Of a stretch of DNA of 64,000 nt, positions 42,705 through 50,926 are shown in pieces; the stretch's first letter is position 1, and every line of letters begins with the position of its first letter. The stretch spans positions 434,001-498,000 of the forward strand of contig NZ_FOKA01000001.1 in the NCBI RefSeq assembly GCF_900111925.1, read 5' to 3'. The translations under genes and the position numbers were made by a program. The stretch is from Cellulomonas marina (GTDB taxonomy: Bacteria; Actinomycetota; Actinomycetes; Actinomycetales; Cellulomonadaceae). A model generated the notes under the pieces. The model was not told the origin of the DNA, did not search any database, and was given only the letters and a program-made list of their open reading frames with translations.

Positions 42705-43720
42705 CGACGACCGCCGCCCCCGCGCACGCCCGCACGCTGCACGTGCACAAGGGGCACGGCACGCAGAACGACTTCGTGCTGCTCGACGGGCGCGAGCCCG
42801 GGACGGAGCTCGACGCGCCGCTCGTAAGGGCGCTGGCGGACCGGCGGTCGGGCCTCGGCGGCGACGGCGTCATCCGCCTGGTCGCGAGCGAGGCGCTGCC
42901 CGAGGGCCGGGCCCTGCTCGCCGACGACCCACGCGCGACCCAGTTTATGGACTACCGCAACGCGGACGGGTCCGTGGCCGAGATGTGCGGCAACGGCGTG
43001 CGCGTCACCGCCCTGCTGGCCCGGCGCCTCGGGCTGTGGGACCCCACGACCGGCGACCTCGTCCTCGGCACGCGTGCGGGCGTGCGCGTGGTACGGCACG
43101 AGCCGGCGCCCGGCGTCCGCGCCGACGGCACGCCGGAGCCCGACTGGTACGCGGTCGACATGGGCCCGTGGCGCCTGCCGGGCGGCACGGGCGGCGGGGA
43201 CGGGGACCGGCCCGGCGCGGGGCCCGCGGCGGCACCGGCCGGGCTGCCGGACGCCCGGTCGTCCGTCACGGTGCCCGGTCTGCCGCCGGGGCTGCCCGGG
43301 CTCGACGTCGACCTCGGCAACCCGCACACGGTCGTCGTGCTGCCCGACGAGGGCGCGCTCGTCGCCGCGGACCTGACGGCCGTGCCCCTGGTCGAGCCCG
43401 CGCCGCCCGCCGGGACGAACGTCGAGCTCGTGCTGCCGACGGGCGAGGAGACGGGCGCGGACGGCCGGCTCGTCGGGCGCGCCCGCATGCGGGTGCACGA
43501 GCGCGGGGTGGGGGAGACGCGCTCCTGCGGCACCGGGGCGTGCGCCGCCGCGCTCGCCGTGCGGGTGTGGGCGGGGGCCGGGGCGCCCGACACCTGGTTC
43601 GTCGACGTGCCGGGCGGGACCGTGCGCGTCCGGGTGCTCGCCGGCGGGCACGTCGAGCTCGCGGGGCCGGCGGTGCTCGTCGCGGACGCGGTGCTGGACC
43701 GTGACGCCCTCCTCGCCTGA
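42701..43720 (+). CDS. dapF: diaminopimelate epimerase
   Basis: Cofactor-independent epimerase converting LL- to meso-diaminopimelate for peptidoglycan and lysine. The 339 residues carry both catalytic cysteines: C96 in MCGNGVR and C276 in SCGTGACA. Other motifs are GHGTQNDFVLLD, GGDGVIRL, YRNADGS and DLGNPHTVV. It is somewhat longer than the usual 280-290 because of a Gly/Pro-rich insertion near residues 160-185. Start overlaps the miaA stop (GTGA). Confidence 0.95.
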   Translation: MTTTAAPAHARTLHVHKGHGTQNDFVLLDGREPGTELDAPLVRALADRRSGLGGDGVIRLVASEALPEGRALLADDPRATQFMDYRNADGSVAEMCGNGVRVTALLARRLGLWDPTTGDLVLGTRAGVRVVRHEPAPGVRADGTPEPDWYAVDMGPWRLPGGTGGGDGDRPGAGPAAAPAGLPDARSSVTVPGLPPGLPGLDVDLGNPHTVVVLPDEGALVAADLTAVPLVEPAPPAGTNVELVLPTGEETGADGRLVGRARMRVHERGVGETRSCGTGACAAALAVRVWAGAGAPDTWFVDVPGGTVRVRVLAGGHVELAGPAVLVADAVLDRDALLA

Positions 43721-44036
43721 GGACGCGCCCGGGGCCGCACCCGTCCTGCCGGCGGACCGGCTCGGCTCCCGGGCCACGTTCCTGCAGCTCTCCACCGGGT
43801 TCTGCGCCCCGTGCCGGGCGGCCCGGCGCGTCCTGGAGCGCGTGGTGGCGACGACGGACGGGGTGGCGCACGTCGAGGTCGACGTCGCCCACGACGCCGC
43901 GCTCGCGGCCCGGTTCGAGGTCGTGCGCACGCCGACGGTCGTCGTGCTCGACGCCGGCGGCCGGCCCGTCGCGCGGCTGGAGGGCGTCCCCGGGCTGGCG
44001 CGGGCCCGGGCCCTCGTCGCCGCGCTGGACGGCTAG
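43701..44036 (+). CDS. thioredoxin-like protein
   Basis: The 111-residue thioredoxin fold protein has a CAPC active site (C35, C38) in LSTGFCAPCRAARRVLERV, the cis-proline region VVRTPTVVVLDAGG and a final helix. It is probably a cytoplasmic disulfide reductase or a membrane-associated redox protein; no signal peptide is seen. It overlaps dapF by 20 bp. Its TAG stop lies inside a 12-bp tandem repeat shared with the convergent gene. Confidence 0.85.
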   Translation: MTPSSPEDAPGAAPVLPADRLGSRATFLQLSTGFCAPCRAARRVLERVVATTDGVAHVEVDVAHDAALAARFEVVRTPTVVVLDAGGRPVARLEGVPGLARARALVAALDG

Positions 44037-44071
44037 CTGGACGGCTAGCTGGACGGCTGGCTGGACCGCTG
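44024..44071. repeat. 12-bp repeat carrying convergent stop codons
   Basis: Four units of gctggacggcta/g span the ends of two convergent genes. The CTAG palindrome at unit junctions supplies the TAG stop on the plus strand (44034-44036) and TAG on the minus strand (44045-44047), so the repeat itself ends both genes. Confidence 0.9.
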
Positions 44072-44677
44072 GCGGGACGTCGCGCGGACCTCGAGCACGC
44101 GGAAGCCCTTGGACGACGCGGTGCGCGTGCAGTCCCAGCCCTGCTCCACGAGCCATCGCTGCAGCGGGTCCGCGCCCAGGTTCCTCCCGACGACGAGGTG
44201 CGCCGAGGCCCCGGGCGCCAGCCGCGGCAGCCAGCGCAGCAGCAGCGCGTGCAGCGCCGGCTTGCCCACGCGCACGGGCGGGTTGGACCACAGGGCGGTG
44301 AAGGTCGTGGTGGCGGGCACCTCGTCGGGCAGCGCCGGCAGCACGGTCCCCGGGGCGACGAGCGGGGCGTTGCGCCGGACGAGGTCCAGCGCGCGGGCGT
44401 TGACGTCCACCGCCCACACGCGGGCGGCGGGGGACAGCAGCGCCATCGTCAGCGCCAGCGGACCCCACCCGCACCCGAGGTCGAGCAGGTCCCCGTCGGC
44501 CGGCGGGTCGGGGACGTGGTCGAGCAGGACCCGCGTGGCGTGGTCCACGTGGTCGGGGGAGAAGACCCCGCCGGCCGTCCGGACGGTCAGCGCCCGCCCG
44601 GCGAGGTCCACCCGGCGCGTGCGCAGCTCGCCGTCGGAGGCCGGCGCGGCGGTGAAGTAGTGCTCGGGCCCGTCCAC
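44045..44677 (-). CDS. class I SAM methyltransferase, RsmC/RlmG-like
   Basis: The 210-residue methyltransferase equals the C-terminal catalytic half of RsmC-type rRNA guanine-N2 methyltransferases. SAM motif I is LLDLGCGWGPLALTMAL, motif II VWAVDVNARALDLVRRNA, motif IV WSNPPVR, which is the NPPY-like catalytic loop of N-methyltransferases, followed by LHALLLRWLPRLAPGASAHLVVGRNLGAD. The N-terminal YFTAAPASDGELRTRRVDLAGRAL is typical of short actinobacterial members. The GTG has a -10 6 nt upstream and is leaderless. Probable target is rRNA. Confidence 0.88.
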   Translation of the reverse strand: MDGPEHYFTAAPASDGELRTRRVDLAGRALTVRTAGGVFSPDHVDHATRVLLDHVPDPPADGDLLDLGCGWGPLALTMALLSPAARVWAVDVNARALDLVRRNAPLVAPGTVLPALPDEVPATTTFTALWSNPPVRVGKPALHALLLRWLPRLAPGASAHLVVGRNLGADPLQRWLVEQGWDCTRTASSKGFRVLEVRATSRQRSSQPSS

Positions 44678-44683
44678 CCGCGC

Positions 44684-44689
44684 AGGCTA
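44684..44689 (-). promoter_or_regulatory. leaderless -10 of the RsmC-like gene (TAGCCT)
   Basis: Minus-strand TAGCCT, 6-nt spacer, GTG at 44677. Confidence 0.65.
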
Positions 44690-44763
44690 CCGGCGCGGTC
44701 GCCCGACGCCGCGCGTCGGCGGGCTCGCCCCACCCGGCTCCGGCGCTCGGCCCAGGGCGAAAA

Positions 44764-44797
44764 CGCGTGCGTGGGAGGGGGGACGCGTGCCACCCTG
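44764..44797 (+). promoter_or_regulatory. hflX promoter region with direct repeats
   Basis: ACGCGTGC occurs at 44764-44771 and 44784-44791, exactly 20 bp apart, followed directly by CACCCT (44792-44797), a possible -10. Two helical turns between repeats suggests a bound regulator (inference). Confidence 0.45.
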
Positions 44798-44845
44798 GAC
44801 GGGCCGCGGCGGGACCGCCCGGCAGCACCGACCCGGAGGACCTGC

Positions 44846-46357
44846 GTGAACGACGCCCGCCCCACCATCCGCCCGACCCAGCCGTCCGCCGAGCGGACGC
44901 CGCAGGAGGTGGCCGACGACGTGGTGGCGCGCGTGCTCGCACGCGCCGGGACGGCCGTGCAGGCCGGCGGCACCGTCCACTCCACCTACGACGGCGAGCA
45001 GCTCGACCTCGAGGAGCGCACCTCCCTGCGGCGCGTCGCCGGTCTGTCGACCGAGCTCGAGGACGTCTCCGAGGTCGAGTACCGCCAGCTGCGCCTCGAG
45101 CGCGTCGTGCTCGTCGGCCTCTGGTCCGGCAGCAGCGCGGCCGAGGCGGAGGTCTCGCTGCGCGAGCTGGCCGCCCTCGCCGAGACCGCCGGCTCGCAGG
45201 TGCTCGACGGGCTCCTGCAGCGCCGCGCGACGCCCGACCCCAGCACCTACCTCGGGTCGGGCAAGGCCGCCGAGCTGGCGACCGTCGTCGCCGCCGTCGG
45301 GGCCGACACGGTCGTCGTCGACGGGGAGCTCGCGCCCTCCCAGCGCCGCTCGCTGGAGGACGTCGTCCGCGTGAAGGTCGTCGACCGGACCGCGCTGATC
45401 CTCGACATCTTCGCCCAGCACGCCAAGTCGCGGGAGGGCAAGGCCCAGGTCGAGCTGGCGCAGCTGGAGTACCTGCTCCCGCGCCTGCGCGGCTGGGGCG
45501 AGTCCATGTCCCGCCAGGCCGGTGGCCAGGTGGGCGGCGCGGGCGCCGGCATGGGCTCCCGCGGCCCCGGCGAGACGAAGATCGAGCTCGACCGCCGCCG
45601 GATCCGCAACCGCATGGCGCGGCTGCGGCGGGAGATCGCGGCCATGGAGCCGGCGCGCGCGACCAAGCGCGCCTCGCGCCGCCGCAACGCGATCCCGTCC
45701 GTCGCCATCGCCGGCTACACCAACGCCGGCAAGTCCTCGCTGCTCAACCGCCTGACCGGCGCCGGCGTGCTCGTCGAGAACGCGCTGTTCGCCACGCTGG
45801 ACCCGACGGTCCGGCGCGCGCAGACCCCCGACGGCCGCACCTACACGCTGGCCGACACCGTGGGGTTCGTGCGCGACCTGCCCCACCAGCTCGTCGAGGC
45901 GTTCCGCTCGACGCTGGAGGAGGTGGCGGACGCGGACCTCATCCTCCACGTCGTCGACGCGTCGCACCCCGACCCGGAGGGGCAGATCGCGGCCGTCCGG
46001 CACGTGTTCGCGGACATCCCCGGTGCGATGGACGTGCCCGAGGTCGTCGTGCTCAACAAGGTCGACCGTGCCGACCCGGCCGTGGTGGCCCGGCTGCGGT
46101 CGCGGGAGCTGCACTCCGTCGTCGTCTCGGCGCACACGGGTGAGGGGATCGAGGCGCTGGGGCAGCTGATCGCCGACCAGCTGCCGCGCCCGGGCGTCCC
46201 GGTCGAGGTCGTCGTGCCGTACGAGCGCGGCGACCTGGTCAACCGGGTGCACGAGCACGGCGAGATCGACGCGGAGGAGCACCGCCCCGAGGGGACGCTG
46301 CTGCGGGCGCGCGTCGACGAGACGCTGGCCGCCGAGCTGCGCTCCGTCGCGGTGTGA
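44846..46357 (+). CDS. hflX: ribosome-associated GTPase HflX
   Basis: Ribosome-splitting GTPase used in heat and antibiotic stress. The 503 residues show the N-terminal HflX domain (YLGSGKAAELATVVAAVGADTVVVDGELAPSQRRSLED, FAQHAKSREGKAQVELAQLEYLLPRL, GPGETKIELDRRRI), then the GTPase: G1 GYTNAGKSS, G3 DTVGFVRDLP, G4 NKVD, and the C-terminal domain. CGGAGGA precedes the GTG at 44846. The first 60 residues are less conserved. It sits downstream of the miaA-dapF block as in other Actinobacteria. Confidence 0.95.
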   Translation: MNDARPTIRPTQPSAERTPQEVADDVVARVLARAGTAVQAGGTVHSTYDGEQLDLEERTSLRRVAGLSTELEDVSEVEYRQLRLERVVLVGLWSGSSAAEAEVSLRELAALAETAGSQVLDGLLQRRATPDPSTYLGSGKAAELATVVAAVGADTVVVDGELAPSQRRSLEDVVRVKVVDRTALILDIFAQHAKSREGKAQVELAQLEYLLPRLRGWGESMSRQAGGQVGGAGAGMGSRGPGETKIELDRRRIRNRMARLRREIAAMEPARATKRASRRRNAIPSVAIAGYTNAGKSSLLNRLTGAGVLVENALFATLDPTVRRAQTPDGRTYTLADTVGFVRDLPHQLVEAFRSTLEEVADADLILHVVDASHPDPEGQIAAVRHVFADIPGAMDVPEVVVLNKVDRADPAVVARLRSRELHSVVVSAHTGEGIEALGQLIADQLPRPGVPVEVVVPYERGDLVNRVHEHGEIDAEEHRPEGTLLRARVDETLAAELRSVAV

Positions 46358-46438
46358 GCGCGGTCTGAGCACGGTGTGACCGACGGCCCCGTCCCCAGCC
46401 CGGACCGGGCGCGCGGACGGGGCGGCGGTGCACCGCAC

Positions 46439-46444
46439 TAGGCT
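46439..46444 (+). promoter_or_regulatory. leaderless -10 of the DinG-type helicase gene (TAGGCT)
   Basis: TAGGCT, 6-nt spacer, GTG at 46451. Confidence 0.7.
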
Positions 46445-46450
46445 GTCGCG

Positions 46451-48706
46451 GTGCCGCAGACCGACAGGACCGTCCCCGCGGTCGGCGAGCTGCTGGACGC
46501 GGCGGTCGGTGCGCTCGGCGGGGCGCCGCGCGAGGGGCAGCGGGCCATGGCGGAGGCGGTGGCCGCCGCCGTCGAGGCCGGGGAGCACGTCCTCGTGCAG
46601 GCCGGGACCGGCACGGGCAAGTCGCTCGCCTACCTCGTCCCCGCCGTCCGGCACGCGGTGCTCGAGGACGAGCGCGTGGTCGTCTCCACCGCGACCCTGG
46701 CGCTGCAGCGGCAGGTGGTCACGCGTGACCTGCCGCTCGTCGCCCGGGCGCTGGCACCACGGCTGCCGCGCCCGCCGCAGGTCGCGCTGCTCAAGGGCTG
46801 GCACAACTACCTCTGCCTGCACAAGGTGCAGGGCGGGTACCCGGCGGACGAGCCCGGGGCGCTCTTCGCGCTGGGCGAGGCGGCCGGCGCGGCGGAGCAC
46901 CCTCCGCCCGTGGACGCGGACCCGGGCGTGCGGCGCGCGGGTGGCGGCGGCGGTGGTGGCGGCGAGACGCTCGGCCAGCAGGTGGTCCGCCTGCGCGAGT
47001 GGGCCGACGAGACGACGACGGGTGACCGCGACGACCTCGTGCCCGGCGTGACCGACCGCGCGTGGCGGCAGGTGTCCGTCACGGCCATGGAGTGCCTCGG
47101 GCAGCAGTGCCCCCTCGTGGCCGAGTGCTTCCCCGAGGCGGCGCGGACGCGTGCGCGCGAGGCGGACGTCGTCGTGACCAACCACGCGATGCTGGGGATC
47201 GCGGCCTCCGGCTCCCCGGGCGTCCTGCCGGAGCACCACGTGCTCGTCGTCGACGAGGCGCACGAGCTGGCCGAGCGCGTCACCGCCCAGGCGACCGCGG
47301 AGCTGTCGCTGGCGACCGTCGAGCACGCCGCGCGGCTGGTGCGCCGGCACCTCGCGGTGCCCACGACGGACCTCGACGCCGCCGGCCAGGCGTTGGCCGC
47401 GGCGCTCGTGACCCTGCCCGAGGGCCGCTTCCCGGACGGGCTGCCGGAGGGCCTGCGGGACGCGGTGGCCGCGGTCCGCGACGCCGTGCGCACGCTCATG
47501 ACCGCCACCCGGCCCGAGGCGGGGGCGACGAAGGGGCCGCCGGACGGCGGGCGCAAGATGGCCACGGGTGCCCTGCTGGCCCTGTTCGAGGTGGCGGAGC
47601 AGATGGCCGCGGACCCGGCCGACCGGTCGCGGACCGTGCTGTGGTGCGCCCGCGGGGAGGACCGGCGGGGCAGCACGCTGACCCGGCTGCACGCCGCGCC
47701 GCTCGTCGTCAGCGGCCTCGTCCGCACCCACCTGCTGGCCGGCCGGGCCAGCGTGCTGACGTCGGCCACGCTGTCGCTGGGCGGCGCGTTCGAGCCCGTG
47801 GCGCGGTCGGTCGGCCTCGAGGGGCCCCGTCGGCGGGCCGACGAGACCGCGCCGGCGGGTGGCACGACGGCGGCCGGCACGACGAGCGGCACGACGGCGG
47901 GCGGCACGACGACGAGCGGCGCGGCGACGAGCAGCACGGCCGTCGGCGCGGCCGACGATCCGACCGGAGGTCCCACGGCCGGCCCCGCCGAGGGGTCGGG
48001 CGACGAGCGGCTGCCGTGGCGGGCGCTCGACGTCGGCAGCCCGTTCGACTACCGACGGCAGGGGATCCTCTACGTCGCCCGGCACCTGCCGCCGCCCGGG
48101 CGCGAGCCGGCGACGGAGGCCCAGCTCGACGAGCTGGCCGGTCTCGTCGAGGCGGCCGGGGGTCGCACGCTCGGGCTCTTCTCCTCGCGGCGCGCGGCCG
48201 AGGCCGCGGCCCTCGCGCTGCGCGAACGGCTGGACGTGCCGGTCCTGCTGCAGGGCGACGACGTGCTGCCCTCGCTCGTGGCCCGGTTCGCCGCCGACGA
48301 GCCGACGTGCCTGTTCGGCACCCTGTCGCTGTGGCAGGGCGTCGACGTGCCGGGGCCGACGTGCCGGCTCGTCGTCATCGACCGCATCCCCTTCCCGCGG
48401 CCCGACGACCCCGTGCGCGCGGCGCGGGCGCAGGCGGTGGACCGCGCCGGCGGCAACGGCTTCATGTCGGTGTCGGCCGCGCACGCCGCGCTCCTGCTCG
48501 CGCAGGGCGCCGGGCGGCTCATCCGGTCCGTCGACGACCGCGGCGTCGTCGCGGTGCTCGATCCGCGCCTGGTCACGGCCCGGTACGGCGACGTCCTGCG
48601 CCGCACGCTCCCCGACCTGTGGCCGACGAGCGACCCGGCGCTCGTCCGGGACGCGCTGCGGCGGCTCGCGCGGCCCGCCCCGGCCGCGTCGTCGCAGGCC
48701 CGCTAA
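46451..48706 (+). CDS. dinG: DinG/YoaA-type ATP-dependent helicase with Fe-S site
   Basis: Superfamily 2 XPD-like 5'-3' DNA helicase, 751 residues. Walker A is AGTGTGKS (about 51-58), Walker B DEAH (267-270), motif III TSATLS, and the last motifs are LWQGVDVPG and LLLAQGAGRLIRS. Four cysteines (C122, C215, C220, C226) fit the C-Xn-C-X4-C-X5-C iron-sulfur pattern of DinG. A Gly/Thr/Ser-rich insertion (residues 471-494), built from a 15-bp nucleotide repeat, separates the two RecA folds. It resolves R-loops or recombination intermediates in the family. The leaderless -10 is 6 nt before the GTG; I see no SOS box. Confidence 0.93.
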   Translation: MPQTDRTVPAVGELLDAAVGALGGAPREGQRAMAEAVAAAVEAGEHVLVQAGTGTGKSLAYLVPAVRHAVLEDERVVVSTATLALQRQVVTRDLPLVARALAPRLPRPPQVALLKGWHNYLCLHKVQGGYPADEPGALFALGEAAGAAEHPPPVDADPGVRRAGGGGGGGGETLGQQVVRLREWADETTTGDRDDLVPGVTDRAWRQVSVTAMECLGQQCPLVAECFPEAARTRAREADVVVTNHAMLGIAASGSPGVLPEHHVLVVDEAHELAERVTAQATAELSLATVEHAARLVRRHLAVPTTDLDAAGQALAAALVTLPEGRFPDGLPEGLRDAVAAVRDAVRTLMTATRPEAGATKGPPDGGRKMATGALLALFEVAEQMAADPADRSRTVLWCARGEDRRGSTLTRLHAAPLVVSGLVRTHLLAGRASVLTSATLSLGGAFEPVARSVGLEGPRRRADETAPAGGTTAAGTTSGTTAGGTTTSGAATSSTAVGAADDPTGGPTAGPAEGSGDERLPWRALDVGSPFDYRRQGILYVARHLPPPGREPATEAQLDELAGLVEAAGGRTLGLFSSRRAAEAAALALRERLDVPVLLQGDDVLPSLVARFAADEPTCLFGTLSLWQGVDVPGPTCRLVVIDRIPFPRPDDPVRAARAQAVDRAGGNGFMSVSAAHAALLLAQGAGRLIRSVDDRGVVAVLDPRLVTARYGDVLRRTLPDLWPTSDPALVRDALRRLARPAPAASSQAR
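47861..47932. repeat. 15-bp repeat encoding a helicase linker
   Basis: Five units of about 15 bp (ggcacgacggcgggc and variants, one 12 bp) code in frame for the Gly-Thr-Thr-rich insertion of the DinG-type helicase. Confidence 0.85.
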
Positions 48707-48785
48707 CCTCGTCAGCGGCGGCCGTGCGCGGTCGCTCGCCCCGACGCGAGCCGTGCGGCGGGGTCACGGGGCACCGGGAGGACGC

Positions 48786-49796
48786 ATGAGCGAGGGCATC
48801 AGCACCGTCGAGACGGACGAGGAGGTGCTGGCCGCGCCGTCGCCGACGCGCCGCACGTCGAAGCTGTCCATCGTCGGGGCGGGCGCGGTCGGCGCGACGA
48901 TGGCCTACGCGGCGCTCATGCGCGGCGCGGCGCGGACCGTCGCGCTGTACGACATCAACCGGGCGAAGGTCGAGGCCGAGGCGCTGGACCTCGGGCACGG
49001 CATCCAGTTCATGCCGATGGCCGAGATCGAGGGCAGCGACGACATCGCGGTGTGCGCCGACTCCGACGTCGTCGTCATCACCGCGGGCGCGAAGCAGAAG
49101 CCGGGGCAGACCCGGCTCGACCTGGCCGAGGCCACGGTCTCGCTCATCGGCAAGATCCTGCCGCCCCTGGTCGAGGTGGCTCCCGACGCCGTCTACGTCA
49201 TGGTGACCAACCCGGTCGACGTCGTGACCTACGCCGCGCTGAAGATGTCCGGCCTGCCCTCCTCGCAGCTCTTCGGCTCCGGGACGGTGCTTGACTCCTC
49301 GCGCCTGCGCTACCTCATCGCGCGGCACACGGGGGTCGCCGTGCAGAACGTGCACGCGTACGTGGCGGGGGAGCACGGCGACAGCGAGCTGCCGCTGTGG
49401 AGCTCGGCGAGCATCGGCGCGGTGCCGCTGCTCGAGTGGAACGGCATCGGCGGCCGGGGCGCGCTGACGCACGAGGTTCGCGAGCAGATCGCCCGCGAGG
49501 TCGTCGAGTCCGCGTACCGGATCATCGCCGGCAAGGGCGCGACGAACTACGCCGTCGCGCTCGCCGGCTCCCGGATCATCGAGGCGGTGCTGAAGGACGA
49601 GCAGCGCGTGCTGCCCGTCTCCTCGCTCCTCGAGGACTACCACGGCATCAGCGGCGTGTGCCTCTCGGTGCCCGCGCTCGTCGGACGCGCGGGCGTGGGC
49701 GACCGGCTCCAGGTGCCGATGTCGGCCGACGAGCTGGCCGGGCTCCGGCGGTCCGCCGAGGCGATCAAGGCCGTCGCACGGCGGTTCGGGCTCTAG
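48786..49796 (+). CDS. ldh: L-lactate dehydrogenase
   Basis: NAD-dependent interconversion of pyruvate and lactate. The 336 residues contain the Rossmann loop IVGAGAVGATMAYA, the Asp of VALYDINRAKVEAEALDLGHG (NADH preference), the mobile-loop region TAGAKQKPGQTRLDL with the catalytic Arg, VTNPVDVVTYAAL, the active-site His in GEHGDSELPLWSSA, and GKGATNYA. The first 25 residues are a nonconserved extension. GGGAGGAC precedes the ATG, and TAACCT overlapping the helicase stop (cgcTAAcct, near 48703) could be its -10. Confidence 0.95.
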   Translation: MSEGISTVETDEEVLAAPSPTRRTSKLSIVGAGAVGATMAYAALMRGAARTVALYDINRAKVEAEALDLGHGIQFMPMAEIEGSDDIAVCADSDVVVITAGAKQKPGQTRLDLAEATVSLIGKILPPLVEVAPDAVYVMVTNPVDVVTYAALKMSGLPSSQLFGSGTVLDSSRLRYLIARHTGVAVQNVHAYVAGEHGDSELPLWSSASIGAVPLLEWNGIGGRGALTHEVREQIAREVVESAYRIIAGKGATNYAVALAGSRIIEAVLKDEQRVLPVSSLLEDYHGISGVCLSVPALVGRAGVGDRLQVPMSADELAGLRRSAEAIKAVARRFGL

Positions 49797-49830
49797 GGGA
49801 GATGCCCGGCGGAGCGGCCGGGCATCGACC

Positions 49831-49874
49831 GAGGGGGGCGGGTCCCGGCACCGGTGCCGGGACCCGCCCCCCTC
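49831..49874. terminator. perfect 44-bp palindrome between ldh and lexA
   Basis: Two 22-nt arms (49831-49852 and 49853-49874) are exactly complementary with no spacer, lying between two convergent stops. A smaller hairpin (gatgcccggc/gccgggcatc, 49801-49826) precedes it. Together they should terminate transcription from both sides. Confidence 0.85.
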
Positions 49875-49878
49875 GTCG

Positions 49879-50763
49879 TCACAGCGAGCGCAGCACGCTC
49901 ACGACGCGTCCCAGGACGGTGGCGTCGTCGCCCGGGATCGGCTCGTACGCGCTGTTGTGCGGCATGAGCCACACGTGCCCGTCGGCGTGGCGCAGCGTCT
50001 TGACCGTCGCCTCGCCGTCGATCATCGCGGCGACGATCTGGCCGTTCTCCGCCACGGGCTGACGCCGCACGACGACCCAGTCCCCGTCGCAGATGGCGGC
50101 GTCGACCATCGAGTCGCCCCGCACGGCGAGCAGGAAGAGCTCCCCGTCGCCGACGAGCTGGCGCGGGAGCGGGAACACGTCCTCGACGACCTGCTCCGCC
50201 GTGATGGGTCCGCCGGCCGCGATCCGCCCGACGACGGGCACGTAGGCCGGCGTCGGCGCGGCGTCCCCGTCGGCCGCGTCCGCGTCGGTCAGCGCGCCGG
50301 GGGTCCCGTCCGGGGCGGTCCAGCCGCGGACCGGGCGTGCGTCGTCGGTGAGGACGACCTCCATGGCGCGCGGCCGGTGCGGGTCGCGGCGCAGGTAGCC
50401 CTTCCGCTCGAGCGACGTCAGCTGGTACTTGACGCTCGACGGGCTGACGAGGCCGACGACCTCCCCGATCTCGCGCATGCTCGGCGGGTAGCCCCGCTGC
50501 TCCACGGACGCGCGGATGCAGTCCAGCACCATGCGCTGGCGGCGGGTGAGCGCCGGTGCCTCGGACGCGTCGGGCAGCGCGGTCACCGTGGCGAGCGCGG
50601 AGAGGTCGTCCGCGGGTGGCTCCTGCTCCTGCTCCTGCTCCGTGGGGACGGCCGTCAGCACGGCCGTGCCGCCGGTGCGGGCGCGGGCCCGCGGGCCGCG
50701 CCCGGTGAGCGGTGCGTCCGTGGCCGCGGGGTCGTCCCCGGGCCGCTGGGTCCTGTCCGTCAC
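49879..50763 (-). CDS. lexA: SOS repressor LexA
   Basis: Transcriptional repressor and self-cleaving serine protease, 294 residues, longer than the usual 210-240. The winged-helix domain starts near residue 72 ([55 protein letters not shown]). The cleavage site is Ala183-Gly184 in RIAAGGP, the catalytic Ser218 is in RGDSMVDA and Lys255 in EATVKTL. The 70-residue head includes a Glu-Gln repeat, and a 30-residue Asp/Ala-rich insertion precedes the cleavage site. The GTG at 50763 has GGGAGG upstream and overlaps the stop of a small upstream frame. Promoter and LexA-type site lie at 50849-50889. Confidence 0.95.
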   Translation of the reverse strand: MTDRTQRPGDDPAATDAPLTGRGPRARARTGGTAVLTAVPTEQEQEQEPPADDLSALATVTALPDASEAPALTRRQRMVLDCIRASVEQRGYPPSMREIGEVVGLVSPSSVKYQLTSLERKGYLRRDPHRPRAMEVVLTDDARPVRGWTAPDGTPGALTDADAADGDAAPTPAYVPVVGRIAAGGPITAEQVVEDVFPLPRQLVGDGELFLLAVRGDSMVDAAICDGDWVVVRRQPVAENGQIVAAMIDGEATVKTLRHADGHVWLMPHNSAYEPIPGDDATVLGRVVSVLRSL

Positions 50764-50843
50764 GGTCGTCCTCCCTGTCGTGCGGTGCCCGGGCGGTGGC
50801 CCACGGCGGGCGTGTCAGTGGTCGGTGTTGGGCTGTCGGGCAT
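50760..50843 (-). CDS. 27-codon leaderless upstream ORF coupled to lexA
   Basis: ATG at 50843 lies 5 nt after the lexA -10 TAGGCT, so it should be the first codon of the transcript. The frame codes 27 residues rich in Pro, Thr and Arg (start [12 protein letters not shown]) and ends in TGA, which overlaps the lexA start as GTGA. The lexA ribosome-binding site lies in its last codons. It could be a translated leader that couples lexA translation to the uORF. No family is recognised; it may be only a leader peptide. Confidence 0.5.
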   Translation of the reverse strand: MPDSPTPTTDTPAVGHRPGTARQGGRP

Positions 50844-50848
50844 GAGCC

Positions 50849-50877
50849 AGCCTAGGAGCGCGGGTCGCGCGGACCAA
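50849..50877 (-). promoter_or_regulatory. lexA promoter
   Basis: On the minus strand, -35 TTGGTC (50877-50872), 17-bp spacer, -10 TAGGCT (50854-50849). The SOS-box-like site 50874-50889 overlaps the -35. Confidence 0.7.
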
Positions 50878-50889
50878 ACACCTGTTCGA
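50874..50889. promoter_or_regulatory. SOS box at the lexA -35
   Basis: ccaaacacctgttcga matches TCGAAC-N4-GTTCGA at 10 of 12 positions and overlaps the lexA -35, the expected place for autorepression. Confidence 0.72.
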
Positions 50890-50896
50890 GCGTGTC

Positions 50897-50926
50897 TCGA
50901 CGTGTCGGACGCACCCGTGGTAGAAC
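50897..50926 (+). promoter_or_regulatory. putative promoter of the LysM gene
   Basis: TCGACG (50897-50902), 18-bp spacer, TAGAAC (50921-50926). It is a weak match to consensus but is flanked by LexA-type sites on both sides. Confidence 0.45.
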
